Assembly (NCBI GenBank): GCA_000469685.2
Contig: LS997564.1
Location: 19,161,615 to 19,225,614 of the forward strand
DNA: 64,000 bases
Source: Haemonchus contortus
Taxonomy: Eukaryota > Nematoda > Chromadorea > Rhabditida > Trichostrongylidae
Reading direction: 5' to 3'
Part shown: positions 22,301-35,192 of the stretch, piece by piece
Layout: every line of letters starts with the position of its first letter
Position numbering within the stretch: position 1 is the stretch's first letter
Position numbers and translations under genes: made by a program
Notes under the pieces: generated by a model
What the model was told of the DNA's origin: nothing
Database searches by the model: none
Seen by the model: the letters and a program-made list of their open reading frames with translations, nothing else

Positions 22301-24664
22301 GCCGAAATTTTCTATTCGACCTTGTTAGCTCACGTTTTAGCACTTCTGAATGTACTTATTTGTTTAATGACGAATCAATGTGGGCCAATCAATGATCATA
22401 AAATCTTCATGAATTTAGAGACATCTACGAATTTGCCTAATTAAGTAATTAGACAAAATTTCTTTGGGCGACCTTAACTAGCGTGAGGAACACCATCGCA
22501 TTATAAACAACAAAGATCCATCGCCAGCAGTGTGGCACTATCATGACTAACAAAGGGCGTGGGCTGCTGCTCTTGGTCGGCGGTGAATCTTCGACCTCTG
22601 AAGAAAATAAAAAGGGCGAAACTAAAGGCCAGACTAGAATAAAGATCCCAGTCAGTCACATCGCATGAAAAGTCAATAAAACACGGGTCTATCTTGCTAA
22701 CGCGATCGAACAATACCCGAGCGAAATAAACATTTGCCACACCCAAGTAAGTGAACTCATTCAAAAGGATGAATTGAAGACGAAAACTCTTCACCAAAAC
22801 GATCTTCAGCCAATAAAGAATCTCACTGAATATAATCAACCGATCTGGTTCAAACGAAAAAGATGTACTCAATTTCTGAGAATTATCACTGACCAGAAAT
22901 AAGAACTTACGCCCTTCTGGGAGAATTACGAAAGCAAAAAACATGGAAATCATTTTAACGAGTCATCGTTCACCCTTTAGGGCCGCTAATTTTGGAAACA
23001 CACTTTGCACTTTTCCAAATAGAACAATAATGCCAAAATAAAGCGTCGCAGTTGCTGAAACACATTTACACGGACTTTTTCGACACAGTATGCTCTCAAC
23101 GTATAATAAACAGTACATGAGATTCGCTTTCGTCTTTACGCGCCTTTTCTTTTTTGCTGAGGCAACCAGTTACGCCCATCTAATTGAGAGCAATCAACTT
23201 TTTGTTCAATTCATTTCGAGGTTGTGCACACACGCGCTGCACCAGCTACTTCTTTTCGTTGTTTACAGTAAGCATTGGCTTAGAGTGGCCTTTGCCCTCA
23301 ACGTCGTAACACCTAGTTATGTCAGGACCATTCAGTCATTCATAAACATCAACTAAGCACCTAGGTCTGCTATGTTCAGTACTGCGTTAGAAGTGACGAG
23401 TATAATCGATAACTGTCAAGACGTAAAGAGGCTGGACTAAGCAGCCGATAAAATACCAAGTACGACGAAATGAATATCAAAAGAAAGACATGAGAACACG
23501 AAAAAAGAGGAAAAGGGAATAAAATGGGAACGCACCGCTTTACGGAGATGGTGCTCACAGTAACCGCAATATTTCACATTCTTGCTACCCCCTCCCTCCT
23601 CACAAAGTAAACCGCGTTGCTGTGCACAGGTTACGTGAAATCCACGCTAGAAAGGTAATGGATAAGGGCAATTTCCTTCCAACAACCATTAAGAAAAAGT
23701 TTCTGCTTGGTATTCACCTTACAGCCAGGTTTATTGCATGACATGCACGCGCCCATCTGAGCAGCCCGCGAATCGCCCGCGTTTGCACAGATGTAGCACA
23801 GCTTTTCGAACCTAAAGTTAATTGATCACAAAAGAACAAAAAATTCGTTGTCTAAAGGCTAGGCAATAAAATTCACCTCTCCATTGGCACATCTGATAAA
23901 ATGACAGGATCCATGCTATGTACATCACCAAATCGCACTTCCGGGATATAAAGAGCGCAAATAACGTGAGCCCAGCCTAAAGGGGCCATGGCAGTAACTA
24001 CTGATCATGGATTTCTTCTCGAGAGATACACGAAGACATACCCTTTTGTTCTGTGCGTTTGAGAGCTCCATAGCTGAATGGACACAACTCACAACGTGCC
24101 TTAATCATGTCATGGCCTACACCATTCGAAGATCCATTACGACTCAATTCACCATTTGAGTACGTGGTGGCGGCGACATGACATTTGGCGCACAGCCATT
24201 CTCCTTCTGGGACTTCCTGGATACCGTAACAGCCTAGAAAAAGCAGTCATTGGCGTCGAGGACCACGTGACATGTCATAAACTGCCTCTCCGCGTGCACC
24301 AATCGATCGCATCCAACATTTTTTGGTCGCGACAATGGCCTTACCGTATTCCCTCACATCTTTACTACAGTAGCATCTGTGGTAGAGGAGAAAATGATAC
24401 TTTGTACTTCATCTATCACTTATTTAGTCTTGAAAATATCTAAACACTAGTCAATGGAGGACATTACATGGCGTGTTCCACCGCATTTCCATACACACTC
24501 GAAGAAAAAACGATACTGTCGGAAAAACTTGATTTACTACAAAAATCCAATTCACCTTGGTGCACAGCTACTTCACAGCCGGGACCATCGCAGTAGATAA
24601 GCGGATTATCCGTCCAACCGTTCTCATCAGCACAGACACAACAACCTCCAAGCATCTCCTTCAT
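13303..24664 (-). CDS. zfp-1: AF10/ZFP-1 chromatin protein, full 12-exon model
   Basis: Nuclear reader protein. In animals AF10 binds the H3K79 methyltransferase DOT1L through its leucine zipper, and C. elegans ZFP-1 works with DOT-1.1. The exons are 24664-24556, 24233-24042, 23976-23877, 23811-23718, 23646-23536, 17453-17296, 17149-16918, 16838-16691, 16589-16335, 16246-15556, 13754-13526 and 13458-13303. All junctions are GT-AG with matching phases, giving 2475 nt (824 residues), close to the C. elegans protein. Residues 8-62 are a PHD finger (GGCCVCADENGW, YCDGPGC, WLCAKC). About 83-200 are an extended PHD (CELCPF, GWAHVICALYIPEVRFG, CYICANAG, GACMSCNKPGC, FHVTCAQQRGLLCEE, YCGYCEHH). About 502-563 are the AF10 zipper (QLLERQWEQGSQFL, SCLHQLKSENIRLEEQL). 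About 570-620 are poly-Q. A basic stretch (KRPRANHR) precedes the zipper exon; I see no classic RGRP AT-hook. An upstream in-frame ATG at 24694 is possible. Confidence 0.93.
15830..15946 (-). repeat. CAG/CAA poly-glutamine tract in zfp-1
   Basis: On the minus strand, a run of mixed CAG and CAA codons with occasional Ala, Val and Ile encodes roughly 45 residues that are mostly Gln, directly after the leucine zipper. The mixing of CAG and CAA makes the tract less prone to slippage than pure CAG. Antisense it creates a long poly-Leu frame that is not a gene. Confidence 0.85.
17454..23535 (-). other. Large intron of zfp-1 with GC-rich block
   Basis: This 6.1-kb intron separates the PHD-finger exons from the C-terminal exons; all other introns except that before the penultimate exon are below 0.7 kb. 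No exon or transposon was recognised in it. The part from about 19,980 to 21,460 differs in composition: GC-rich, with CG-rich runs, a C14 tract (20087-20100) and several overlapping short open frames. C. elegans zfp-1 is known to make a short isoform without the PHD fingers, so this block is a candidate promoter and first exon for such an isoform; that is inference. Confidence 0.4.
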
Positions 24665-27600
24665 CGCGATCCCTTCAAAGAAAATTCGATGCAATGAATT
24701 ATCAAGACATAAAAGTTGTCAAACCACAGAGAAAACAGTCACTCACCGCGATACTGTTGCGAAGAAACGTTAAACTGATAAGGATTTCAAATACGAACGG
24801 TAGATTCACCGATCCACGGTAGATCATCACGAAACTACCGCCAGCTAGAATGGCATATAGTGAGCCGATGGATGATAGACGAGCTTCTTCTTAGACCACA
24901 CGACCTGTAAATTAGAAAACATTAACACAGGAGTCAGAAAACCCATGAAAAATATAAGAAATCCACAAACAAAGATTAGTCCGAGCAGCCAGTTTCCAAT
25001 AAGGCGTCATGCCGGATATTACTAGCAAAAAGACACTCTCAACAAGAACGGTATTCAGGAAACTACATCTTTTAATACGCCACCGAGAAGGCTAAGAGTA
25101 CGGTAGTCAAGAAGAACGTGGAATCGACTTCCAGTTCAAACGGAAGGCAGTCAAACAGCACGGAATTTCAAACGGCCATAGTTAACATTCAAAGTGCAAG
25201 TATCGAAGTTCTATCGAAGAATTCTGGAAAAAATCAATGCCAGCCGCTAAAACACTGCCGAGGCACTACGAGGCCAATTCGTCACATTTCAGTACAACCA
25301 GCTCAAGCCACTTCATGTAGGTGGTATGAAACAAGTGTTTTCATCAGCTGAACAGCAGGCTATAAATTCAAAGCCACAAGAGTAACACTTTGAAACAACG
25401 CATCAGGTTGAAAGTTTGAAAAGTTGAAGGAATCGCTTTCTAACTAAGTAAGAAACGATGCTTGAAATATAAAAAAAATCGTCCATATTAACACAAACAG
25501 ATATCATTGCTTTCCTATCACCGTTATATATCAGTACGACACGGATAAGAAATTGACTACGGTAGGCAAAGAGAAGGGCTCGTCCTGGGAGTAGAAGATT
25601 ATTCAAGTTATTGATGATAGAGATCGAAATTGAAAGAAACGATTGGAATAGAACGCACTGATACCATCGTCAATTCTGCCGTCGCTCAGTTTTCCTTTGC
25701 ACTTTTCATTTTACAGCGACACCGAATGCAGCAAATAAATGTTCTGTGCCATTCAAGAACAAGAAGGTGAAACGTGAACTGCCCTCTCAACATCTCTGAT
25801 GACGTATGACAGGTTAGCAGTCTCGGTCTGCACCACGCACAACCCCTTTTATCAACCATCCCTTAACAGTATGAAATCTCTACGCGCATCGCGAGCGCGA
25901 TTGATAGCGCAGATGGGCTGGCCACTGTCATCAGTCAATAGTCAGCCACTACTAGTGATGATAAGGCACTCGCAATACCTCTGCTACTCTGTCAATCCGG
26001 GAACTGGGTTTCAATTGCGAAGAAAAAGTGCCAAACTCTCGAAAGAAAAAGCAAAGCTCCAGAGAAACGTTGTCAACACTACCGTACTATTGAGTGTATC
26101 GATTTACGTAAAATTCCACATATTCCCTTTGCGCTAAAAATAACCCTAAAAAGTGGCACAAATTGAAGAGCTTCTGCAGTGAAATGTTAATTATTCATAG
26201 AAAAATGAATTCTCCAAGAAGAACTGCTTAAAAACACATCCAAAGGAACGATTTTTCCAAAAGAAAACATAGCTCCAATCAAATTTGACAGGAAACGAAA
26301 AACTTTCAGAAAAGGAACAATCCTGAAGTAACTAACCAATGATCACATAGAATTAGAAGATTTAGAAGAGGATAAAGAATCGGAAATTAGCCACGATTCA
26401 CCCGTGGGTTACTATCGACGACGAGACCCGTTTTTGTGAGCATCGTGCTCCAATTCTAGGGATTTGGCTATTCTGCAGCTCCCTCGTAGATGCCTGGGTG
26501 ACGACGACGACGACGATGTCAGTCAGTAACACATACACACACCCAGGGGTGGTGTTGAGACGCGTGTATTGACTGTGGAATCGCTAGCCGTTGACAAAAC
26601 AGATCGATGGGCGCGGGCGCGGACGGGCGATGGGTGGGCGCACGGTGGTCGCGACCTTAATGCAAAGAATGCTCTCACAAGGTCGGTACTGCCTGGCGAT
26701 AACCCCGACGACGACCACGTTGGCGGCCATCACACCCACGCGTACAAACATGCACGCGTATGCTCCTACTTGGGTGGTCCCGAGGCAGGCACAATTGTTG
26801 CCGCCTTTACGCAATCGATTTTGGGTTGTCAACGACAAAACTAGCGGTGTTTATCATGAAAATGCTACCCGTTCTTACAACACCGAATTTTACAGCCGTC
26901 AAAACAAGTGAGTAGAGGAGTTGTCGTTTTTCCCTTCCAAAGCTCCTTTTTGTTTGAAGAACGGGCAGATTTCGTTCTCAATGGAAAAAAGTTTGATTGT
27001 TACAAAAAAATCATTTGGTAAATCCTTTCCCAAGCATTAATTTAACGGACACAATTGTTGTTAATCTAAAATATGAGTAAATCTTGGAAGATTCAACTAA
27101 ACTTGCTAATCTGTAAATACATAAGCAAATTCCTCCCCCACTCCCAGTACGTTCAACATTTTAGACAGACGAAAGGTACCTTGTCAAGACATTGGTCTAT
27201 ACACAATAAATCATTCTTTCCTTTTTTCTAGGGTGTGGCATCACCAGCATTGTTCGAGCTCAAGCAGATCTGGATTTTGGCCTCTTCTCTAACGCTTCTG
27301 CACTAGCCCACACTATACTTATTACGCAGATAGGGCAGGGACGCCCGAAACCTCATCGATTTTGAGTTCACAGAAAAAAAGCTCCCGAACTCCAATTCTA
27401 ACAAAAACAAAACCGCTGTAAAAATTCACTACAGAAAAAGGGATGCTAATATATCGCTTGCATGATCATCGCAGGTATACGATGGGTGACCACGCAGATA
27501 GGGCAGGGACGCCCGAAACCTTTGCACTCGCGGGAGCCTGAGTGCTGTATCGAATCATGCAAACGATTCACATGCGTAGATAAACATTACATGCACGGTT

Positions 27601-28260
27601 TATGAATAGATCTCCGTTCACACTTTCCCAATGGAAGTTGCTGTTTGCGTCGGTCCCCCTATTGGAAACCCCTTTGCACTTGAAAATCACGCCCACGTCG
27701 TGCGCCCTTGGATCGATACATAGTTGTGCGAACACTCCCAGCTCCCAGTCACAATAATAAACGCCAATACCCAATTGAAGCTGACATTATCGGCTGGGAC
27801 TTCGAATAATCAAGAGATATGACTTCCCCTTGAACGATGATGGAACTGGCACTGGCTAGAGAAGTAAAAAAGAAAACAAAAAGGCGGAAGGCTGGACAGA
27901 CTAAAATCCCAATATCGATCGCGCCTGTGTCATCAATTCATCACTAAGTTTCCTTGCCGAAACTACATTTCCTCCTGCTAGCGACATTCCCTTCCCAAGT
28001 AAATCACCATTCATCCGGAAACTACGACTTCGAATGCGTCTGCAATAAGCGACTGGACGTGGCGATAATGAGTCCGTCGGCGAAGATATCTACGCCTTCA
28101 ACGAACAGGTGTATGAAAAGGAGTTGATCAGACACCCATTGAACGCTACCGTTCAAAAGGACAATGCCGAAAAAGACTGATTTGATAGACGTTAGAGAAA
28201 TGCAACCAATGAGAAACTGTGCACGGAAACGTCGACACAGAACTCGTTATCGACCGGGAC
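24665..28260. other. Upstream region of zfp-1, no gene recognised
   Basis: This should hold the zfp-1 promoter and any 5' non-coding exon. TTTGAAG just before the first ATG resembles a splice acceptor, so the ATG exon may be preceded by an exon or spliced leader. A GC-rich patch lies at about 26,490-26,830 with a short GAC repeat (26,499-26,515) and frames open on both strands; it looks more like a promoter or CpG-rich patch than a coding exon. No domain or exon chain was seen. Confidence 0.4.
27324..27521 (+). repeat. Pair of 30-bp direct repeats
   Basis: Positions 27324-27353 and 27492-27521 are identical (they start ACGCAGATAGGGCAGGGACG and end CCGAAACCT), 168 bases apart start to start. 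The intervening DNA shows no matching structure. Function is unknown. Confidence 0.7.
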
Positions 28261-28270
28261 GAGTCGTCTC

Positions 28271-28346
28271 TGTGTGAGTGTGTGTGTGTGTACGCGTGTG
28301 TGTATGTGTGTATGTGTGGAAGTGTACGTGTGTGTGTGTGTGTGGG
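28271..28346 (+). repeat. Interrupted GT microsatellite
   Basis: A tract of GT dinucleotides is interrupted by GA, AC and GGAA steps. It accounts for the long Val/Cys frame on the plus strand and the Thr/His frame on the minus strand, which are not genes. Confidence 0.85.
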
Positions 28347-28360
28347 TAGGGGTGAGGAAG

Positions 28361-28504
28361 TCGATAATGTTGGCTGTGAGCCAGGGCGTTCACCATGGGC
28401 GGGCGGCACGACGACGAATATCAATGTGAGATGGGGTGTTGGGGGACACATCGATAAATACACACATAAATCCTAATTATTAACGGCCATCCGATGTCAT
28501 TCGG
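28361..28504 (+). repeat. Dispersed repeat R2, copy 1
   Basis: It aligns in the same orientation with 52796-52937. Both start TCGATA(A/T)TGTTGGC, share CATGGGCGGGCGG followed by a GACGAAT block, and end GTCATTCGG. The middle is more diverged. The copy directly follows the GT microsatellite. No coding or terminal-repeat structure was seen. Confidence 0.55.
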
Positions 28505-31500
28505 AATCTTCGAGTTGGAATGGGACGATAAGCGACTGATTTCTGCCATGTATTAAGGAATCTCGACCGTGGACAGCAGCTACCGTGGTACAAATTGATT
28601 TCATACGTGAAATATGGACTGTAGTTTGGGTAAAGCCTGTCCATTTTGATGGCTGCTACCCATCGAATTCGAAACTCTTTAAAATTCAGTGCTATACATC
28701 GGGAAATCACGGAAAACCATTGTTTTCAGAATCGACAACACTTCGAATAAATAAAACGATTATGAAGTGCTCTATTGCACGGGAAAGAGTAATGGCTTCA
28801 CCAGGGGAACTTTGTGGATCGCACATTGTGCTTAAAAAAGCGGTTCGAGAGATTCTGGGAAGGGTGTCGGGAAATTAATTTACCAAAGCCGAACCATATG
28901 TAAAATCCTTCAAGATAAGAACTGCGGCTGTCGACAAAGGACGCTAATTCGCTCGACGTACGGACCGATTAGAGAAGAAACAGTTTGTGATAATGGCGAT
29001 AAGAGGGGATTGCTTTGAATTGAAGCCAGTGGAACGATGCTGCACAGACAGACGCACAGCAAAGGCTGCTGCTGCTGCTGCTGCGGCTTGGAAATCGATG
29101 CCGACGGCCGCACCTGACTGGCTGCTGGCTGACGGGAGAAAGTCGCGGGGCTGAAAACCCCTCGATGAGAACTGGGGCACAGCTGCATTTCATCAAACAC
29201 ACACACACACTTACACATACAAACAACAGTTCACATCAGCATTATCATGAAAAACATGGCTATGAGACTATTGGCAAAAGTGTCGTCCCATTTGGGAACT
29301 GCACAAATGCCGCAATTTCGCGGCACCCATCGATCGATACGCACCAGACAATCGATGGCCATCTGCTCGCGTTAATTGCTGAACTAGCCCTCTTTGCACA
29401 CGTGCACAAGATTAATTCCAGCTCATCCTATCTGCACGTGAATGGCATATTTACCCAAGGGAGACTTCCCATACGGTCATTCCCCATCAGCGTCCTATTC
29501 AGGGAGCAAAAGTTGCAGTGAAATTGTTTGAAAGAGCTCCAATAAACTGAGCTGCTTATTGCTGTCCGCTTATCGATTCGGCAGCTCTCCCGAATGTTAT
29601 TTTCAGTTGTTTGTAAAAAAGATCCTCAACAGCGAAGTTTACACTCGTTCACTCTGTGAAATTTCGAATTTGCTCTGGCGTAGTGGGATTTCATTCGAAC
29701 ACCTACAAATCATTGGCCAAACCACAGCCGCTAATAGCAGCCGGCGGAGGCGTGTGTGATGCGGCGGTCAAAGTAATTCTCGTTGTTTTGCAGTTGGCTC
29801 CTCTGCATTCCCTGGAATTAAGCAATTTGCCTGGGGCATGACTAAGTGAGTAGGGGTGGTCGGGTCGATGTTGCTGCAGAACACTCAAAGTCGACAACTG
29901 CCACCGAGCCGATCGTCAACATATCAAAGTTGGCCACGTCATATAGGCGCAAATGTGCGTCTTTTCGTATCGACCCGACCACAACTATGTGAAGGCGGTA
30001 AGGGAGAGTTGAGGGGTGGCGGGTGGCATGCTGAGCATTGGACAAATTTCGCAGTGGGGATTTATCTTCTGGACGGCATCTGCTGTATGGCACAGCTGTT
30101 TCGGAACAGGACCCTAAGAGAGGCTGTTCACCCCATCTAACGCACACACACCCCTACACGATCACCCCATTCCAGTGACCTATGACGTATTGGATTACGG
30201 TAGACGGGCGCTCGACGGGGACCGCCCGTCGCATCTCTCACGGGGTTTCTACGTCGTTGGGCTTGAGCGAAACGAGGGCGTCGCCCCGCCGCAAATCGAT
30301 CGTGCTCGCTCGATTGCTTTGCTGCTTGAAGTGTGTGTGGTCCACAACCGCCCTCATTCCAATCTACCCACTACGGTCATCACAAACGACGAAGCACCAA
30401 TAGAACGCTCATTATCTTTATTTACAGCTTACCAATCCACTAATCTGACGAATCGATATCGGTCCTGACCACATCGTATTGATTGATTGTAAGCGCACAC
30501 AAATTGAGCCACCACCTTCAGGAATCCTGCTACGCTACTTTCGCTCTTATAGGTATCCTATCAATAGGCAGGGAATTGACCTTTGACGCAGATGAACGAT
30601 CGTTTCCGAGAAAAAATTTAAAAAGATTTCAAAATTTGGGCTCATTAAACAGCTCCATACTACTGGGGATGGACGCCATTTCCATGAACAGAATATGTCC
30701 AAGTATCTCAAATTGATAGGAGGTGGTTTGGAATGATTCGAAACGAGCAAAAACCATTTCAACTTACTGCGAAAAATCGATACCGCTCCACGTCAAAGTG
30801 GTTAGTTACTTGATGGCTGTCAAAAAACGTTTGAGAATTCGCTACGATTTTTGCTTGCCAAATGATCAAATGGTTATCTTGCACTAATGGAAAATAAAAG
30901 ACTAAATATTGAACTTCAACTGTGGTCCTGTTCTCCCTGTCCCAATCAATTTCACCGTGATTCGTAAGCTGTGGTTGGAAGTCTCGTATTTTGATATCAT
31001 TTGAACAACAGTTAGAAAATGGCATTAATTTAAAGACTAAATATAAAGTTATGACTCAATTCCAAACACATGTTCACTGAAATCGTCAAAATGGCTTACG
31101 AAGAAGTCGATTTCTGGCTCATTCGTGACTCAGGCAGTAAATGTATTGAACGTCACGGAAGCAGAAAAAGAAAACGTTCAAAAAGTATTGCAGCACATGC
31201 AGCTTCGACATTAATAATAGTTTTGCAATATTAACATAACTGTTATAAAATCTACCTCAGAAATATGTTACAAATAGTTTTCACGGACTGTTCTAACTAA
31301 ATGTAAACGAAAAATTAGTAGTTTCTGCTATGTCAAAAATCCTTCGAAAAAAAAAAACTATACGAGCGACTATGGTGAATAGAAAAAAGAAGAAAAAAAC
31401 AAAAGGGGGTTCAAGGGTCATATGGGGATAAGGATGAAAATCCACCACGATTCGAAATATTACCTTTTTCCCATTTCTTCGTGGAAAGTTTCTAGCAAGC

Positions 31501-34500
31501 AAGATGGCACATTGCCATCGTTCCACGTCCATGAATATAGCCCTATTAGTACTAATAAAACAACACGTATAATTAGTAGAACAAAGTTAGACAACACACT
31601 TTATTTTATGGCGGAACATAGTTCCAGTGAATATGATTAGCATTACGGTAGGAACTTTCTATACTGGTCTTTCGTTCTTGTCAGGTGTCACATCATTACG
31701 TGGACATGTCAGTTACAGATAGGGTCAAGCACAGTGTTACTAAAAATGGCCTTCTCCAAAAAGGTATAATTTATGTTGTCAAAGCGGTGATAAAAGTATT
31801 AAGGGTTGAATCATAGTTGCGAACGAGATCGAAGATCTAAGCTAGATAAGTCGGATAATTTGAAGAAAGCCTAGTGAAGACGTACTGACAAAGCCATTGT
31901 ACGCGGCACTGTGTTGACCTTGCTTGTTCCACACGATTCCCCTCCTCCACCGATTCCAAACTCTCGCTTGAAACACGATCTCTCACGCCTATTCAAATTT
32001 CGTGGAGAGGAGGGAAGCGAGTAGAGGGAAAATCGAACAGTAATCAGAATATGTGGAAAATTCCTCCTGATTTATGAAGAAAGCAAATTCTAGGCACGTG
32101 TGAAGAAGCATCTAAAGAATACAAGAGGTGAAAGTCAGGATCAGCCCCAAAGCGGAAATCAGTGGTCACTCACGACACACACAATCCCTCACGCAGGTAG
32201 ATCGTTTACTAATTTTTATGAATTTGGTAAAATACACTAATTAAAATTTTCAAAAACACACCATGAAGTATAATGAAAGCGTCAAATACTAATTTGGAAT
32301 GTGTTCACATGCTACTTCATGCAATACTAGGGCATACCCAGTCCAAGCCCCGCAAAGAAATTACGGTGGCACTTCGTTCAACAAAGCTGAAATACACAGT
32401 TACGAGGCAACTGCTTCCGCGCGGGCAAAAAACACGCAGTACCTCTCCTTTGAAAAGTTTAGACGCCAAAAAAGGTCATGATAAGAGTTTTGCAGAAATA
32501 AATCAACTAGTAAATCGCCCGCTCCGAAACTGCGCTATCAAAAGTGCAACCACTTCATGGACCACCTTGCCTGCAACGTAAATCTTCGCCGTTTATAGCA
32601 AAAAACCACGTCAGCACGTCTCGATAGGACATTTGCTCAGAAAAATCTTCTCCTCACTTACTGCTATAAAAAAGACAGTATTCTGTATCATTCTTTTTCG
32701 AATGTGTTACGTTTGAATAGATAACGTTTTAGTGTTAACTTCTTTGTGGTAATTTCCATGATCGATTCCTAACAGAGTTGTAAAGTCATTTAACTGATAA
32801 TATCAAGTAATGTAGAAGGGGAACAGCTAAAGAAAGAAAGAGATAGCGTAATAGAATAGTCTAGCACACCAAAGTGTCAAGGGGAAAGGGACTACGCTTA
32901 ACGCTCCTTGTACTTTTTTGACTTTACGCTGTGTTTTTTGTAGTTCTCAAGTGTTTGAACACACAAATGGTGGAAGAGGTCTTAACTCTGGAGCCTTCGC
33001 CAATTTGGTAAAGATCAATCAACCAAAGACTGAGTTAGCTGAGTTAGTCCGATCCAAATGCGATCGCACGCCCTGTGTTGGTCCCGTGCAATCTTCTCCA
33101 GCCACTGTGTTACAAATCCCCACCCTCCCGTTCGAATATTTCAAACTTTTTGACGTCCCTTCCAGTCCGATTGCTTACCTGCAGTATGCAATGTAATAGT
33201 CTAGCGAAGGGTTTCATCCTACAGTAGGCGACTCTCGGCGTTTTGAAGTCCAGGGAGTGCGTGATAAGAATAGAAGCGCATAAAAACACATTGTGTTATG
33301 TAATGGAAGGTAGGAATTCATTTCCAATGTATCGAAGCGAACATCAGGGAAGCATCACATGATGAAATTGATATTAATTCTCCAAAATGGGCATTTGATT
33401 TTCAAACGAGATTCTTCACTAGACAGAAAAAAAAATCGGCAATGCGTCACAATCGCTCACGTGATTTTGCATTTTCAGTTTTTATGATCAGAAGTTGAGC
33501 ATGACACGTAGTTGCACTATAGAAGCTGCCTTTACAATTTCTCAGTTAGTAGAGATGAACACATTTAAGCTTCGATGGGGATCCTCGTTAGGAAGCCGAC
33601 GAACCACGGTGCCCTTATTGATAGGCAATCTATGTATACAGCTATACAATGAAGGTATTCCATGGAAAGCAGAATTTTCCATAAGATTAGTTCCAGCTTC
33701 AGTTCGAGCAGATACGTCTAGGTAATATTTCAGAAAGGAGTAGTATTCACGCGAATTCATGAATTTCAACCTAATTCTGTCATTCCTATAGTTGAACATG
33801 ACACTATTAGTATTCCTTCATTTGTTCGGGATTCTCATACGGTGTTACGATGAAGGGGCTGTAGATAAGCAAAAATACCTCCACAGATTACTGACCTTTT
33901 TACAATGTAAACCAGAATGAATAACTGGGGTAAGAGCGAAACCGTTAGGAAGATCTCATTCACAGGTAGTAGAAACTGCAAGCCTTTTTATTGGCGTTTC
34001 TCCTGATTTACAGCATGTTAACTTCAACGTTCCTTGAATCAATGAAGAAGAATAATAATCAATTATTGAAGCTGAACGAATCTTGCACCCTCCTAGAAGG
34101 AGGATGCAGTTATCTGAGCAAAGGTTGAAGGTCAGCACATAAATAGATGAGAATTCACACGAATTGTTGAGCTTCTCACGTACATCAAAACGGAATGACA
34201 GTGAAAAACACCAAACACCCAATTGATAAAATCTAAAGAATGAAACAAGAACACTGCCAATCAGGAAGGGACCACGTTTAATTCTAATTCTCCGCTTACA
34301 TTCCATCCAGTTTGACATTAGGACTCTAACTAAGGCTTCCGCTGCTATGCCTATTTCAAAAACCAACGTATTTCTGATGGACTGAGGGAACACCATATTC
34401 GATCACAAGGTTAAAACGCATACTGAGAGTTCGGAACATACGCTGCTACCTTTCCCTGCTTTACGAAAATTGTACATTGTAAACTTTTGAAATTTACTAG

Positions 34501-35192
34501 CGAAGTTCTTATGCAACTAATCGAAGAACGCAGAGTATTATCGAACTTACTCTAACCTAAATGGCTAATTTAGCCATGTATCAACAAAGCTAAGATGTTT
34601 GTCATAGTGTTTGCGAATGAGCAGCCCCATCCAACACCCAAATTTAGAGTAATGGCTCGTGCAGGCGCGTGTAAAGAATAGAAACTTCAAACTTCAAACT
34701 CAACTACCACACGACCATTTGAAATTATGTTTGGAATTGGAACGGTTAAAAAGGTAGAGTTAGAAACTGAAATAGTTTCGTAAGGCTGATAATGACGGGT
34801 ACAGAACTTTGCTTTTGGGGACCGTGGGCTTGCAAGGGACGTTCGGTTGGGGTTGGGAAGGGGGGGGGGGGGAGGGGAAGGAGGGAGAAAGGAGGGAGAA
34901 AGGAGCGCTTTGAGCTCAGTTTTGATAAACAATCTGTCAATTTTCTTTTCTCATCCAGTACAAAAGTTTTTACTGTTTACAAGTTATATTAACTATCGAT
35001 ACGCACTTTTTCACGAAAAGCAAAGTTCTAACCTCGTGATCGACCATGAATGGGAGTTGAGGGTCGTCAATCGGTGACGGCCGCATCTGAGTTGAACGGA
35101 TTTGGCCTTTTAGGATTAGACATCCTACAAAAAATCACAAGTATTGACAACAACTCCACACCAGAAAGACGTCCTACAAAACCCACCAGGAA
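28505..35192. other. 6.7 kb without a recognisable gene
   Basis: Only short open frames without motifs were seen. Local features are a GCT/GCG run at 29068-29088 (makes poly-Ala or poly-Gln frames on the minus strand), a 14-bp inverted pair GTGGTCGGGTCGAT / ATCGACCCGACCAC near 29858 and 29969, a GC-rich stretch with many TCGAT motifs at about 29,850-30,480, and a G13 tract at 34860-34872 followed by purine-rich DNA. The GC-rich stretch could be a promoter; nothing else can be supported. Confidence 0.4.

Noticed and set aside
26569..26911. Overlapping open frames on both strands
   Set aside because: GC-rich DNA lacks stop codons by composition; the frames have no recognisable motif and no splice context.
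28219..28476. Cys/Val-rich frame
   Set aside because: Produced by the GT microsatellite.
28910..29226. Frames with poly-Ala or poly-Gln on the minus strand
   Set aside because: Low-complexity GCT run open in several frames; no splice chain or homologous motif.
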